A stretch of 32,865 nt of DNA, taken from Candidatus Nomurabacteria bacterium. GTDB lineage: Bacteria > Patescibacteriota > Minisyncoccia > Phycocordibacterales > UBA9973. A program made the translations under genes and the position numbers. The number at the start of each line of letters is the position of its first letter. Positions within the stretch are counted from its first letter, which is position 1. The notes below the pieces were generated by a model that saw only the letters and a program-made list of their open reading frames with translations, made no database searches and was not told the origin of the DNA. Below, one piece after another: positions 21,150 to 29,000 of the stretch. Where the stretch lies: positions 1 through 32,865 of the forward strand of contig CALRCO010000003.1 of the NCBI GenBank assembly GCA_943354645.1. The letters run 5' to 3'.

Positions 21150-22281
21150 AATAGAGTCCTGACAATACCACGATTCCTAAAATAAAGAAAAGGACGCCAT
21201 AGGAAGAGAAAAATAAGATTGCGCTACCGAGTAATGGCCCAATGATAAATGCGGTCGGTGCAGTGAGTCGGTAAGTAGATAACATGCTCGTATCGCGCTC
21301 GCCGATTTGTTTGAAAAAATATATTTCCGCCATACATTCGATAGTTGCAGCACCGATACGAGACAGAAACAATAATCCTGCCCATGCATACAGTGTTGCG
21401 TCGGCAAAAAAAGGAACAAGAAGACATGATAATCCCATCACACATAACCCCGAAATCAGTAGCTCTTTTTCTCCAAGATTTGTATCTGCAAGTTTACCAA
21501 GCGGATATTGCAATATGACAAATGCCGCGAGCATGACGGTAAACATAATACCGACCTCTTCCCAAGAAAATCCTAAATGTTTTACAAGGTATACGGGAAG
21601 AAACACAATCATCCATGAATAAAAAAGTTGGAGAATAAAATTAACGGATGCAATGTTGCGTAAGTTTTTATTGGCGAGGAGGGCACTGATCCCGTGTCTA
21701 AAAGAAATTGTTTTGTATACAGGATTTTTATAGCCACGCAATTTGCTGCCGAGGAATAAAAACGTACAGAGAACAAATACCATCGAGAGGCCATAGAGCA
21801 TTGTAAACCCATAATGCGCTAAGATGTAGCCGGAGATAAGCGGTGCAAACATCCATGCAATATTTAAGACAGTGAGATAAATACCCCGCATACGTCCTGT
21901 TTCTGATGGAATAGGGTTGACGTGTTCAATAAAAAGATCAAATGCGTACATGATTGCAGAGTTGGTGGCAAGATACGCGACGAAGGCACCAATGATAAGT
22001 ATTGGCCCTGATCCTTGGCCGATAAAAAATAAGGCGAATAAATTCACCATTAAAAACAAAAGCGCGTATTGTCGATTGCCGATGTTGCGGATGATGCGAG
22101 GAGCAAGTCCAAGCATGACGAGTGCGCAAAAAGCCCCCACACTGTAGATGAGACCAATCCACACTTCAGGAACAAAGTGACCAAGATACGTTGAGTTGAT
22201 GTATGCCGCAAGTGCGCCTTGCAATCCGAAACAAAAACTTGCGATGTAGATGTACTTTGTAAATTTTGAGTGACGGAACAT
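21121..22281 (-). CDS. Major facilitator superfamily transporter
   Basis: The 386-residue protein has about 12 hydrophobic helices and an MFS layout: SVGAFCALVMLGLAPRIIRN in the first half, GRMRGIYLTVLNIAWMFAPL near TM5, a central cytoplasmic loop RGYKNPVYKTISFRHG and the second-half YPLGKLADTNLGEKEL motif-A equivalent (G-x3-D). No binding-site residue points to a substrate; sugar or drug export/import are both possible. A -10 TATACT ends 6 nt before the ATG (leaderless). First gene of a two-gene unit with the rluB gene. Confidence 0.82.
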   Translation of the reverse strand: MFRHSKFTKYIYIASFCFGLQGALAAYINSTYLGHFVPEVWIGLIYSVGAFCALVMLGLAPRIIRNIGNRQYALLFLMVNLFALFFIGQGSGPILIIGAFVAYLATNSAIMYAFDLFIEHVNPIPSETGRMRGIYLTVLNIAWMFAPLISGYILAHYGFTMLYGLSMVFVLCTFLFLGSKLRGYKNPVYKTISFRHGISALLANKNLRNIASVNFILQLFYSWMIVFLPVYLVKHLGFSWEEVGIMFTVMLAAFVILQYPLGKLADTNLGEKELLISGLCVMGLSCLLVPFFADATLYAWAGLLFLSRIGAATIECMAEIYFFKQIGERDTSMLSTYRLTAPTAFIIGPLLGSAILFFSSYGVLFFILGIVVLSGLYYAIKLKDTR

Positions 22282-22287
22282 GATATA

Positions 22288-22316
22288 AGTATACGGTATA
22301 CAGTATCAAGTATGAA
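22288..22316 (-). promoter_or_regulatory. Promoter for the MFS-rluB unit
   Basis: Minus strand TTCATA (22316-22311), 17-bp spacer, TATACT (22293-22288), ending 6 nt before the ATG at 22281. Confidence 0.55.
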
Positions 22317-22334
22317 GGGGGAAACAGTCCTTTG

Positions 22335-22377
22335 TGTCATTCCGGACACGAGTCCGCGAAGTTTGATCCGGAATCCA
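22335..22377 (+). repeat. Dispersed TGTCATTCCGGA-type repeat, copy 1
   Basis: The repeat starts TGTCATTCCGGA and ends TCCGGAATCC, with an 8-bp stem ATTCCGGA (22339-22346) / TCCGGAAT (22367-22374). A related unit lies at 22856-22883 in the opposite orientation, the two flanking the gene at 22436-22750. Intergenic repeats of this consensus are common in many bacterial genomes. Confidence 0.65.
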
Positions 22378-22389
22378 TTGCGGAAAATA

Positions 22390-22419
22390 AAAAAGCCCAA
22401 CCATATTTGGAAGGGCTTT
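22390..22419 (-). terminator. Terminator of the gene at 22436-22750
   Basis: AAAGCCC (22392-22398) / GGGCTTT (22413-22419) with an inner CCA/TGG pair. On the minus strand it is followed by a T-rich run. Confidence 0.75.
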
Positions 22420-22435
22420 AAATTTTTTGTCCGCG

Positions 22436-22750
22436 TTATTTTTTTTCGATCGGTTCTAATTGGTCATGAGGAAGGAGTGAATTTAACGACACTCTTGTTT
22501 GTTCCCATGTAGATGGATACTGGTTGTAATTTCCTGCAACCATTGATCGGATTGCTCTTTTTATCGCAAGAACTGAGTACTCGTTCAATCCCATCGCTTT
22601 GAGCATTGAGGCGGTTGAGTAAAGGGCAAGTATGTCTGTGCCGGTACTTTCTGTGTATATTTTTGTGAAGAATTTTTGCAGAGCTTCGATAATTTTTATC
22701 GGGTCTGTTTCTTTGTGTAGATGACTGAGAATTTCAAGATTGTTTTCCAT
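22436..22750 (-). CDS. Hypothetical 104-residue soluble protein
   Basis: Helical, no signal or membrane segment, for example IKIIEALQKFFTKIYTEST and LYSTASMLKAMGLNEYSVLA, ending in an acidic/proline tail LPHDQLEPIEKK. I do not recognise a family. It has a strong promoter (27-nt leader), its own terminator and repeat units on both sides, so it is a stand-alone unit and possibly a recent insertion. Confidence 0.6.
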   Translation of the reverse strand: MENNLEILSHLHKETDPIKIIEALQKFFTKIYTESTGTDILALYSTASMLKAMGLNEYSVLAIKRAIRSMVAGNYNQYPSTWEQTRVSLNSLLPHDQLEPIEKK

Positions 22751-22783
22751 GGGTTTATTTTTTAGTTTATGAGGTTTGTATAT

Positions 22784-22812
22784 ATGATAGCATATTTTAC
22801 TATAAAAGTCAA
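22784..22812 (-). promoter_or_regulatory. Strong promoter for the gene at 22436-22750
   Basis: Minus strand TTGACT (22812-22807), 17-bp spacer, TGC-extended TATCAT (22789-22784). Confidence 0.8.
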
Positions 22813-22855
22813 GTAAAATATCCTTATAAATAAAGGGGATTTAAGAAGGTTAGCC

Positions 22856-22920
22856 TGGATCCCGGATCGAGTCCGGGATGACACAAACCTCACCCCAGCC
22901 CTCTCCTGCAAAGGAGAGGG
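22856..22920 (-). repeat. Dispersed TGTCATCCCGGA-type repeat, copy 2, plus a CCCTCTCC hairpin
   Basis: CCCGGA (22861-22866) / TCCGGG (22872-22877) forms the repeat core, inverted relative to 22335-22377. It is followed by CCCTCTCC (22899-22906) / GGAGAGGG (22913-22920). Both are common intergenic repeat types. Confidence 0.6.
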
Positions 22921-22928
22921 GGCCGGAC

Positions 22929-22969
22929 AACACAAAGAGGAGCAGGCAAAGCCTGCTCCTCTTTGTGTT
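22929..22969 (-). terminator. Terminator of the RNase J gene
   Basis: A perfect 19-bp stem 22929-22947 / 22951-22969 with loop AAA, 28 nt past the RNase J stop on the minus strand. Confidence 0.85.
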
Positions 22970-22996
22970 TATACTAAATACTGTATACCGAATACT

Positions 22997-25093
22997 TTAT
23001 ACCGATAGCAACACGGGGATAACGAGCGGTCGCTTTGCTGTTTTTTGGAATAAGAATTTCGTCATTGTTTCTGCGACGATGTCTTTGACGGCATCAAAGT
23101 CATTTTGATTTGCGCGCGCATTGTCTTCGATTGTTTTCTTCACGAGTAATCGCGCTTCACGGAGTAGTTCCTGATTTTCTTTCAAATACACGAATCCGCG
23201 AGAAATAAGATCTGGAGATTTTTTCAATTTGCCTTGTGCGTCGAGTACGGCAACAACCACGAAAATACCGTCTTGGGCGAGTGCTTGGCGATCACGGAAC
23301 ACAACACCTTGTTCGTCCGATACAGAGAGTCCATCGACGGCCATCGGCGCTGACGGCGCTTTTTCTTTTAAGACGACTAATTTCTCGCCATTATTTTGGA
23401 TTTCAATAAGTGAGCCATTATCTGGTACTGCAATATGATTTTCTGGCATCCCAAGTCCCATTGCAAGATCCGCATGTAATCGCAACTTATAGTGCCATCC
23501 GTGAATCGGAACAAAGAATCTTGGTTTTAATTTGCGGTGTAGCCACTTGATATCTTCTTGGTTGCCGTGTCCTGTCGCGTGAATATGATCTTCACCGGTT
23601 CGGTAGCTGATGATTTTGACGCCTTGTCGCGCAAGATTGTCTTTTACTTTCGTCACTGCGATTTCGTTTCCTGGAATAACTGATGCGGAGAGAATAATGG
23701 TGTCTCCTTTTTTGAGTTGGAATTTTTTGTGCGTTTTATTTGCAACACGAGAAAGTGAGGCAAATTCTTCGCCTTGTGCACCGGTCATCAAAATAATTAT
23801 TTTATGCGCAGGATATTTGTCGACATCTTCAATATTGATGAGGGTGTCTTTTTTTGGCGTAAACAGGCCTGCTTGGATACAAATTTCCAAGTTTGTTTTC
23901 ATAGAACGTCCTTCGAGGACTACTTTTTTGCCGAGTCGTTCTGCAATTTCTACGATTTTTGCAAGACGGGTGATGTGTGACGCGAATGCAGCAATAATAA
24001 TGCGGCCGTCGGTACGCGTGATAATGCGCTCAAGTCCTTCGTGCACTTTGTATTCAGGAAGTGAAAATCCTTCATTATCGATATTCGTTGAATCCGTGAG
24101 CAAGAGCAATGTTTTTTCTTTGTCGAATATCGCATACTCTTTTTCTTCACTTGTCGTTGCAACGCCGTCAACTTGGTCGAGCTTGTAATCGCCTGGCGTT
24201 ACGATATTGCCGTACGGTGTTTCAACAATAAGTCCCATTGAATCTGGAATCGTGTGGGTGACGCCGAAGAATCGCAAATGCATATTACCGACACGAATGC
24301 GATCTGTTTTTTCTACGATATTAATATTGAGCGCAGCAAGGCTCGGATAATCTTCCTGACGTTTTTTGATCATGAGTGTCGTTAGATATCGAGAATAAAT
24401 TGGTGGATTACCGATGCGATTTGCAACAAGTGCAATACCACCTGTGTGGTCTAGGTGACCGTGCGTCACGATCATGGCGCGGATTTTGTCCTTACGTTCT
24501 TCGAGGTAGGTTGTGTTTGGAATGATGTAGTCAACGCCTGGTGTGTCATCAGTTTCAAATTGCATACCCGCATCGATAACAATGATGTCATCCGCTGTTT
24601 CAATGACGGTCATGTTCTTGCCGATTTCTTCAACACCCCCAAGAGGAATAATACGGATATCACCTGGAGCGATAGGAGGGATTTGTATTTGTGGTGCGCG
24701 TTTTTTGATGTGCGTGTAACTTGCACTTCGAGAAAGTTTCATTCGTGGCGGATGGCTAGATGAACTACCGTGTGATTTTGAACGACGAGGAGGAAGCGCT
24801 GGTTTTGTCGCAGATGCTGTCACGTGCTGTGGAGGGCGTGCTTGCGTATGCGTGTGGTGCGTCGGTCGTTTGTAGGCAATCCGAGTAGGGTCGTTTGCTG
24901 TTTTCATTAGTGCTGACTGCAACGATGAACGCTGTTCTGGCGTTTTTTGTAGTGGAGGGCGAACTTGCGATTGAGCTGTGCCTACTGGTCGTGGTCCTTG
25001 TGGGTTATATGGACGTCGAAATGGGCCGTTTGATGGACGGCGAGGAAAATGGCGTTTTGGGCCGAGGGGTTGAGATGGTTGTGATGGGGGCAT
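22997..25093 (-). CDS. rnj: Ribonuclease J
   Basis: The 698-residue metallo-beta-lactamase/beta-CASP nuclease acts in mRNA decay and rRNA maturation. Residues 1-145 are a disordered Pro/Arg/Gln/His-rich extension. The core starts IRIIPLGGVEEIGKNMTVIE. The metal motif is THGHLDHTGG (H211, H213, D215, H216) with Leu where Glu is usual. Further motifs are GVTHTIPDSMGL, LLLTDSTN, the beta-CASP ASVIPGNE and the C-terminal GEDHIHATGHGNQEDIKW and PIHGWHYKL. The last 140 residues form the usual C-terminal domain. The gene lies 11 nt after the peptide-binding protein gene on the same strand. RNase J as the main 5' exonuclease is common in bacteria lacking RNase E. Confidence 0.93.
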   Translation of the reverse strand: MPPSQPSQPLGPKRHFPRRPSNGPFRRPYNPQGPRPVGTAQSQVRPPLQKTPEQRSSLQSALMKTANDPTRIAYKRPTHHTHTQARPPQHVTASATKPALPPRRSKSHGSSSSHPPRMKLSRSASYTHIKKRAPQIQIPPIAPGDIRIIPLGGVEEIGKNMTVIETADDIIVIDAGMQFETDDTPGVDYIIPNTTYLEERKDKIRAMIVTHGHLDHTGGIALVANRIGNPPIYSRYLTTLMIKKRQEDYPSLAALNINIVEKTDRIRVGNMHLRFFGVTHTIPDSMGLIVETPYGNIVTPGDYKLDQVDGVATTSEEKEYAIFDKEKTLLLLTDSTNIDNEGFSLPEYKVHEGLERIITRTDGRIIIAAFASHITRLAKIVEIAERLGKKVVLEGRSMKTNLEICIQAGLFTPKKDTLINIEDVDKYPAHKIIILMTGAQGEEFASLSRVANKTHKKFQLKKGDTIILSASVIPGNEIAVTKVKDNLARQGVKIISYRTGEDHIHATGHGNQEDIKWLHRKLKPRFFVPIHGWHYKLRLHADLAMGLGMPENHIAVPDNGSLIEIQNNGEKLVVLKEKAPSAPMAVDGLSVSDEQGVVFRDRQALAQDGIFVVVAVLDAQGKLKKSPDLISRGFVYLKENQELLREARLLVKKTIEDNARANQNDFDAVKDIVAETMTKFLFQKTAKRPLVIPVLLSV

Positions 25094-25104
25094 GAGTGAT
25101 TATG

Positions 25105-26850
25105 TTAATTAATAGGCGCTATTTGATTTTTGTTTTTTGCAAAAAATTTCCAAACACTATCGGTGCGTACATACCAGGTGTATGCGTTGCGGAACTGTTC
25201 TCCTTGATAGGTGCTTGCGGTTGGAGTGAAGTTGTTGATTTGTTTTTGCATAATATAGATAGCGTCTGGTTCATACAAAAATACTGCGGGTGCATCTTTC
25301 ACTAATAGTTGCTCGAGTGAGCTATAGAGTGTTTTTGCTTTTGCTTGATCGGTTTCTTTCGGTGCGGATTCAAGTATCGAGTCTACTTTTGTATTCGCAT
25401 ACAACGCAACATTGAGTCCTGGGTCATTTCGTTCACCTGAGTGCCAAAACGAATAAAGATCTGCTGGTGTGTTTACAATTTGACCAAAAAGCAAGGCTTC
25501 ATATTCACGTGGTCGGATGATTGTCTGATTTAAAATACCTACTTCGTACACTTTGAGTTCAACGCTCATGCCGATTGCTTCCAAATCTTGTTTGACGAGT
25601 TCTGCTGCTTTGCGGAGTTCAGGTGCATCACCTGTCGAGATAGAGAAGGCGAGGCGAGTGCTCCCTTTTTTAAGGATGCCGTCGGTATCTTTTGTGTATC
25701 CAGCTTTTGTGAGTATGTTTTTTGCAGCATCCGCGTCTACCTTCTGCGGCGTAATGGAACCATCTTTAAACATTTCTGGGATTGGTCCTTGCGCAACGTG
25801 GCCATAACCCAATAATACTTCATTTACGATTTGTTGTTTATCAACGGCGAGATTAATTGCATCAATGACAGCGCGATCGGTAAATAACGGTGCTTGTGAT
25901 TGATTAAAAAATAAAGAAAAAATTCGTGGCAGTGGTGAGTGCGTAATGGTGTACTTTTCTTGTGCGAGAGCTTCTGTTTTTTCTGGTGAAATATTACTGA
26001 TCATATCGACATTGTTGCCGGTAAATCCTGCAACAAGGTCTCGTTCATTTGTGTACACAATAAAATCAAGATGTTCAATATATGCACGACCTGGTGCAAA
26101 ATGAGAAAATGCGCGAAGTGCATATTTTGTCGGCGTACCTTCGCTGTTATTTGTAATCTTACTTATTTTATAAGCACCACTGCCGATTGCTTGTTCGTTC
26201 AAATTAGTAAGCGCAAATGTATCTGCGGTAACATTCTCCCATACATGTTTTGGTAAAATACCTACTGTTGCACTTTCGAGAAATGGTGCAAATGGTTGTT
26301 TGAGTGTAAAGACGACGGTTTTTGCATCTGGCGCAGCTACCTCGATACCTTCAAAAAGGGGGCGCTTCGGACTTTTAATGAGTGGATCTTGGATTTTAGT
26401 AATAGTGTAAACAACATCATCTGCAGTGAGTGCTTTACCATCATGAAAAGTAAGTTTGTCGCGCAAAGTAAATGTGTACACTAAGCCGTTTGGAGAGACG
26501 GTGTAGCTTTGTGCTGCGTCAGGTGTAAGTGTACCTGTTTCATCTTTATGTATGAGTCCACTGTAGACCACAGAGGTAAGTGTTTTGTCTGCTTCTGAAA
26601 TTGCGAGCACAGGGTTGATGAATCTCGGTGTACCGACGATACCAGCTCGAACCGTGCCGCCGTGTGCAGGTATTTTGACGATGAAATGATTATTGATAGC
26701 GACGAGTATTGAAAAAGTGGTAATACCAAGCGCTATAATAAGACCAACAAACAAAAACCATTCGCGTTTAGTAAGCCCGCGCATTGCTTCGCGGAGTTCT
26801 GTTTTTGAGGGCATACGCCACTTCTTTATAGATTGTAAGAGAGTGCTCAT
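25105..26850 (-). CDS. Extracellular peptide-binding protein (SBP family 5, DppA/OppA type)
   Basis: The 581-residue solute-binding protein is of the peptide/nickel ABC importer type. A membrane helix at about residues 30-53 anchors it; there is no lipobox Cys. The binding domain starts at GGTVRAGIVGTPRFINPVLA and carries the family signature FTLRDKLTFHDGKALTADDVVYTI, then AIDAINLAVDKQQIVNEV-type sequence in the middle. No permease or ATPase gene is nearby, so its translocator must be elsewhere or it acts as a receptor. In the group secG - this gene - RNase J gene; 71 nt separate it from secG. Confidence 0.88.
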   Translation of the reverse strand: MSTLLQSIKKWRMPSKTELREAMRGLTKREWFLFVGLIIALGITTFSILVAINNHFIVKIPAHGGTVRAGIVGTPRFINPVLAISEADKTLTSVVYSGLIHKDETGTLTPDAAQSYTVSPNGLVYTFTLRDKLTFHDGKALTADDVVYTITKIQDPLIKSPKRPLFEGIEVAAPDAKTVVFTLKQPFAPFLESATVGILPKHVWENVTADTFALTNLNEQAIGSGAYKISKITNNSEGTPTKYALRAFSHFAPGRAYIEHLDFIVYTNERDLVAGFTGNNVDMISNISPEKTEALAQEKYTITHSPLPRIFSLFFNQSQAPLFTDRAVIDAINLAVDKQQIVNEVLLGYGHVAQGPIPEMFKDGSITPQKVDADAAKNILTKAGYTKDTDGILKKGSTRLAFSISTGDAPELRKAAELVKQDLEAIGMSVELKVYEVGILNQTIIRPREYEALLFGQIVNTPADLYSFWHSGERNDPGLNVALYANTKVDSILESAPKETDQAKAKTLYSSLEQLLVKDAPAVFLYEPDAIYIMQKQINNFTPTASTYQGEQFRNAYTWYVRTDSVWKFFAKNKNQIAPIN

Positions 26851-26921
26851 GTGAGTTTAAAAGAGAGAGAAATCTGCACGAAGCAGATAAAAAATATCTT
26901 TTTAGTAATTAAGAGTTGAGT

Positions 26922-27152
26922 TTAGAGAAAAACTGCAATACCTGCAGTGAGTATGAACAAAATGCCTACCACCATAGAAAAATAGAAGAGCGCTTTTTCA
27001 AAGCCACGCTTCGTGTGGAATGCGGAAATGTCGTCAGAACCACCGAATGCACCACCTGCACCTGCAGAGGATGGTTGGAGGAGAATAGAAACGACAAGCA
27101 CTATGGAGAGAACAATTTGTATATAAGGGAGAATCGAGAAAAACGTACTCAT
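26922..27152 (-). CDS. secG: Preprotein translocase subunit SecG
   Basis: The 76-residue protein has two membrane helices (about 5-25 and 54-75) joined by the Gly/Ser-rich loop SSAGAGGAFGGSDDISAFHT, the SecG signature. It supports SecYEG-driven export. ATG at 27152 is chosen: an upstream in-frame extension exists, but a TTGCAA-17-TATCAT promoter ends 7 nt before this ATG, making the message leaderless. Confidence 0.93.
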   Translation of the reverse strand: MSTFFSILPYIQIVLSIVLVVSILLQPSSAGAGGAFGGSDDISAFHTKRGFEKALFYFSMVVGILFILTAGIAVFL

Positions 27153-27159
27153 GGGGATT

Positions 27160-27188
27160 ATGATAGCATGACGGGGTGTTTTTTGCAA
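27160..27188 (-). promoter_or_regulatory. Promoter of secG
   Basis: Minus strand TTGCAA (27188-27183), 17-bp spacer, TGC-extended TATCAT (27165-27160), ending 7 nt before the ATG at 27152. Confidence 0.8.
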
Positions 27189-27257
27189 TTTCAACCAAGT
27201 GATATAGTTTTTAATTAGAAAAAAAATACGAAGTATCATATACTACTATTACCATAT

Positions 27258-27392
27258 ATGTTCAACCGTCACTTTTTCAAAATGTTCCTTGGGCTTATTG
27301 GCATGATATTGCTTGGGCTCATTACGCTCGTTTTGGTTAATTTTTACGAGAAAGATTCTGCACCTGTTCGTATTCCAGAGACACAATTGTGA
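27258..27392 (+). CDS. Small single-pass membrane peptide, 44 residues
   Basis: ATG (27258) to TGA (27390-27392) encodes MFNRHFFKMFLGLIGMILLG followed by LITLVLVNFYEKDSAPVRIPETQL. One membrane helix (about 8-28) has a basic N-terminal flank, so the C-terminus is probably outside. A TACTAT box ends 8 nt before the ATG. It diverges from secG and ends before a pair of terminator-like hairpins. No family recognised. Confidence 0.5.
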   Translation: MFNRHFFKMFLGLIGMILLGLITLVLVNFYEKDSAPVRIPETQL

Positions 27393-27425
27393 TTTTTTTT
27401 ATACTCAAAAAATCACGTATCAAAG

Positions 27426-27490
27426 ATTATTAAGCGCAGCTTAATAATTTTGAGACGCTGATTCCCAAACTAACAGGCCTGGCCTGTTAG
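27426..27490 (+). terminator. Two terminator-like hairpins ahead of the rplJ promoter
   Basis: ATTATTAAGC / GCTTAATAAT (27426-27448, loop GCA, followed by TTTTG) and CTAACAGGC / GCCTGTTAG (27470-27490, loop CTG, followed by GTTTTT). They isolate the ribosomal-protein unit from upstream transcription. Confidence 0.75.
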
Positions 27491-27494
27491 GTTT

Positions 27495-27524
27495 TTGACA
27501 CAAATAGGTATTTTATGCTACTAT
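27495..27524 (+). promoter_or_regulatory. Promoter of the rplJ-rplL unit
   Basis: TTGACA (27495-27500), 18-bp spacer, TGC-extended TACTAT (27519-27524). Start near 27531, at the first base of the L10 leader. Confidence 0.85.
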
Positions 27525-27530
27525 CTTTTG

Positions 27531-27640
27531 GTGCCGTAGACAGCAGGGGACGCAAGTCTTAATATCCTGCCGAGGTCGAAATCATCCGCGTTAGCGGATT
27601 TCGTCTGCGATACGGCCGGCTCCAATTAAGGAGTGCGGCT
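27531..27640 (+). ncRNA. Ribosomal protein L10 leader (autoregulatory mRNA structure)
   Basis: GTGCCGTAGACAGCAGGGG ... CCTGCCGAGG matches the conserved core of bacterial L10 leaders. The closing stem is GCCGTA (27533-27538) / TACGGC (27611-27616), with an inner stem GCAGG (27543-27547) / CCTGC (27566-27570), an arm ATCCGC-GTTA-GCGGAT, and an adjacent hairpin GGCTCC / GGAGTGC. In known cases the L10-L12 complex binds here and shuts down its own synthesis. The position directly after the promoter and before rplJ-rplL is as expected. Confidence 0.9.
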
Positions 27641-27684
27641 ATTTATTTTAGAAAAATAACGAGTGGAACGAGTATATTTTTCTT

Positions 27685-27788
27685 ACCCAGCACTTAGCGC
27701 AGTTACCTCTTTTTTAATTAATGAAAGAGAATTGGTCCAAAGTAAGGATCATTAAGTAATCTGTTTGTAAGTACGCTAAGTGCTGGGT
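27685..27788 (+). repeat. Long-range 15-bp stem between the L10 leader and rplJ
   Basis: ACCCAGCACTTAGCG (27685-27699) and CGCTAAGTGCTGGGT (27774-27788) are exact complements enclosing 74 nt. The segment lies wholly in the 5' untranslated part of the rplJ message. GATTTTTAT follows a few bases after the right arm, so it might act as an attenuator; this is inference. Confidence 0.7.
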
Positions 27789-27833
27789 GAAGATTTTTAT
27801 ACTTCACTTCATTTCGTTAAAAATCATTCAATT

Positions 27834-28334
27834 ATGGCAATTACTAAAGAAAAAAAGAAAGCGCTTATCGGAGAACTCGATACGTTGCTTGGTGCAAGTG
27901 ATTCGCTCGTCTTTGTCTCTTTCAACAAATTAACGGTGAAAGATGCAAATGAGCTCCGTCGCATGCTCTTGGCAGTAAATGTCGGCTACAAAGTTGCAAA
28001 GAAAACTCTTTTGAAGCGATCACTCGCGAACAAAAAAGTAGAAGGCACCCTCGCTGACTTGCCAGGAGAAATCGGTGTCGCATTCCTTAAGGGAGGCGAA
28101 GATATCACCGCTCCAGCTCGAGAAGTGTACAGTTTCTTGAAAGCTCATAAAGATGTCGTTCGCATCGTCGGCGGTATCTTTGAAGGAGTATATAAAGATG
28201 AGGCTGCGATGATGTCGATTGCGACAATCCCACCTCGAGAAGTCATGTACGCGCAGTTTGTCCAACTTATCAATTCGCCTATACAGCGATTTGTTATCGG
28301 TTTGAATCAAATCGCTGTAGTCAAAAGTTCTTAA
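27834..28334 (+). CDS. rplJ: Ribosomal protein L10 (uL10)
   Basis: The 166-residue stalk base protein binds 23S rRNA and carries L12 dimers on its C-terminal helix. MAITKEKKKALIGELD is the typical N-terminus, followed by VSFNKLTVKDANELRRML and the conserved GYKVAKKTLLKRSL. ATG at 27834 is chosen; an in-frame GTG 18 codons upstream falls inside the long-range stem and would add an unrelated N-terminus. Regulation is by the L10 leader upstream. Confidence 0.95.
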   Translation: MAITKEKKKALIGELDTLLGASDSLVFVSFNKLTVKDANELRRMLLAVNVGYKVAKKTLLKRSLANKKVEGTLADLPGEIGVAFLKGGEDITAPAREVYSFLKAHKDVVRIVGGIFEGVYKDEAAMMSIATIPPREVMYAQFVQLINSPIQRFVIGLNQIAVVKSS

Positions 28335-28383
28335 AGTTATAAAGTTCATAAAGTATTCCGAATCGCGATTGCTTTATAACTTT
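28333..28383 (+). repeat. 12-bp inverted repeat in the rplJ-rplL gap
   Basis: AAAGTTATAAAG (28333-28344) / CTTTATAACTTT (28372-28383). It overlaps the rplJ stop and could slow exonucleases or tune read-through so that L12 exceeds L10; the function is inferred. Confidence 0.6.
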
Positions 28384-28417
28384 ACAAACTTTTAACATTA
28401 TAACTAATAAATTATTT

Positions 28418-28804
28418 ATGGAAGAAACAAAAACAATCCCAGCAAAATTCAAGGACATCATTTCAACTGTTGAAACTATGTCAGTCGCTGATCTTCACGA
28501 ACTCGTGCAGACACTTGAAGCACACTTTGGTGTGTCAGCAAATGCAGTTGCCGCAGCTCCAGCAGGAGCAGCAGCGGGTGCAGCAGAAGAAAAAGATGCA
28601 TTTACTGTTGTCTTGGCCTCTGCAGGTGAACAAAAAATCGCCGTTATGAAAGTTATCAAGGAAGCTCTCGGTTTGGGTCTTAAAGAAGCAAAAGACCTCG
28701 TTGATGGCGCACCTATGACTATCAAAGATAATGTGAAGAAGGCAGAAGCAGAAGACATGAAGAAGAAGATTGAAGAAGCGGGAGGAAAAGTCGAGTTAAA
28801 GTAA
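28418..28804 (+). CDS. rplL: Ribosomal protein L7/L12 (bL12)
   Basis: The 128-residue stalk protein recruits translation GTPases. The N-terminal dimerisation domain is [20 protein letters not shown], followed by an Ala/Gly hinge ([17 protein letters not shown]) and a C-terminal domain with [20 protein letters not shown] and DLVDGAP, ending GGKVELK. It lies 83 nt after rplJ in the standard rplJL order and is followed by a UUCG-loop terminator. Confidence 0.97.
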   Translation: MEETKTIPAKFKDIISTVETMSVADLHELVQTLEAHFGVSANAVAAAPAGAAAGAAEEKDAFTVVLASAGEQKIAVMKVIKEALGLGLKEAKDLVDGAPMTIKDNVKKAEAEDMKKKIEEAGGKVELK

Positions 28805-28839
28805 AACAAAAAATCCCACTTCGGTGGGATTTTTTGTTT
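28804..28839 (+). terminator. rplL terminator with TTCG loop
   Basis: A perfect 16-bp stem 28804-28819 / 28824-28839 capped by TTCG. It lies inside a wider 14-bp inverted repeat, GGAGGAAAAGTCGA (28781-28794, end of rplL) / TCGACTTTTCCTCC (28844-28857). Confidence 0.92.
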
Positions 28840-28857
28840 TCTGTCGACTTTTCCTCC

Positions 28858-28958
28858 GGCTTGGGAGGTGGTCGAGGAACGGTAGTTCCTCGTGTAGGAG
28901 AGCAGCGAGTCCTCGAGCGTTGAGAACTGTGGGTTCTCAAGGAGGAGCATAGCGACGA
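28858..28958 (+). repeat. Two related hairpin modules after rplL
   Basis: CGAGGAAC / GTTCCTCG (28873-28892) and TTGAGAAC / GTTCTCAA (28920-28940), each followed by a GGAG(G)AGCA-AGCGA-like segment. They look like degenerate tandem copies of a unit of roughly 45 bp. No coding potential. They separate rplL from the tail-like remnant at 28961. Confidence 0.55.
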
Positions 28959-28960
28959 CG

Positions 28961-28987
28961 GTTGGTGGGAAAGTGGAATTAAAGTAA
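28961..28987 (+). pseudogene. Second rplL-like 3' tail (possible remnant)
   Basis: The nine codons read V-G-G-K-V-E-L-K-stop, matching the last seven residues of L12 (GGKVELK) with four synonymous codon differences (Gly, Gly, Val, Glu). A terminator hairpin again follows shortly after. Upstream of it no L12 frame is recognisable. It may be the end of a decayed second rplL copy or the end of a repeated cassette; chance is not excluded for so short a match. Confidence 0.4.
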
Positions 28988-29000
28988 TCAATCTGCTAAT

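Noticed and set aside
27780-27833. Upstream GTG start for rplJ
   Set aside because: It lies inside the right arm of the long-range stem and would add a non-L10 N-terminus.
28495-28950. Minus-strand frame of 151 codons across rplL
   Set aside because: It is the antisense shadow of the Ala-rich L12 gene; the Ser/Pro/Ala composition reflects that.
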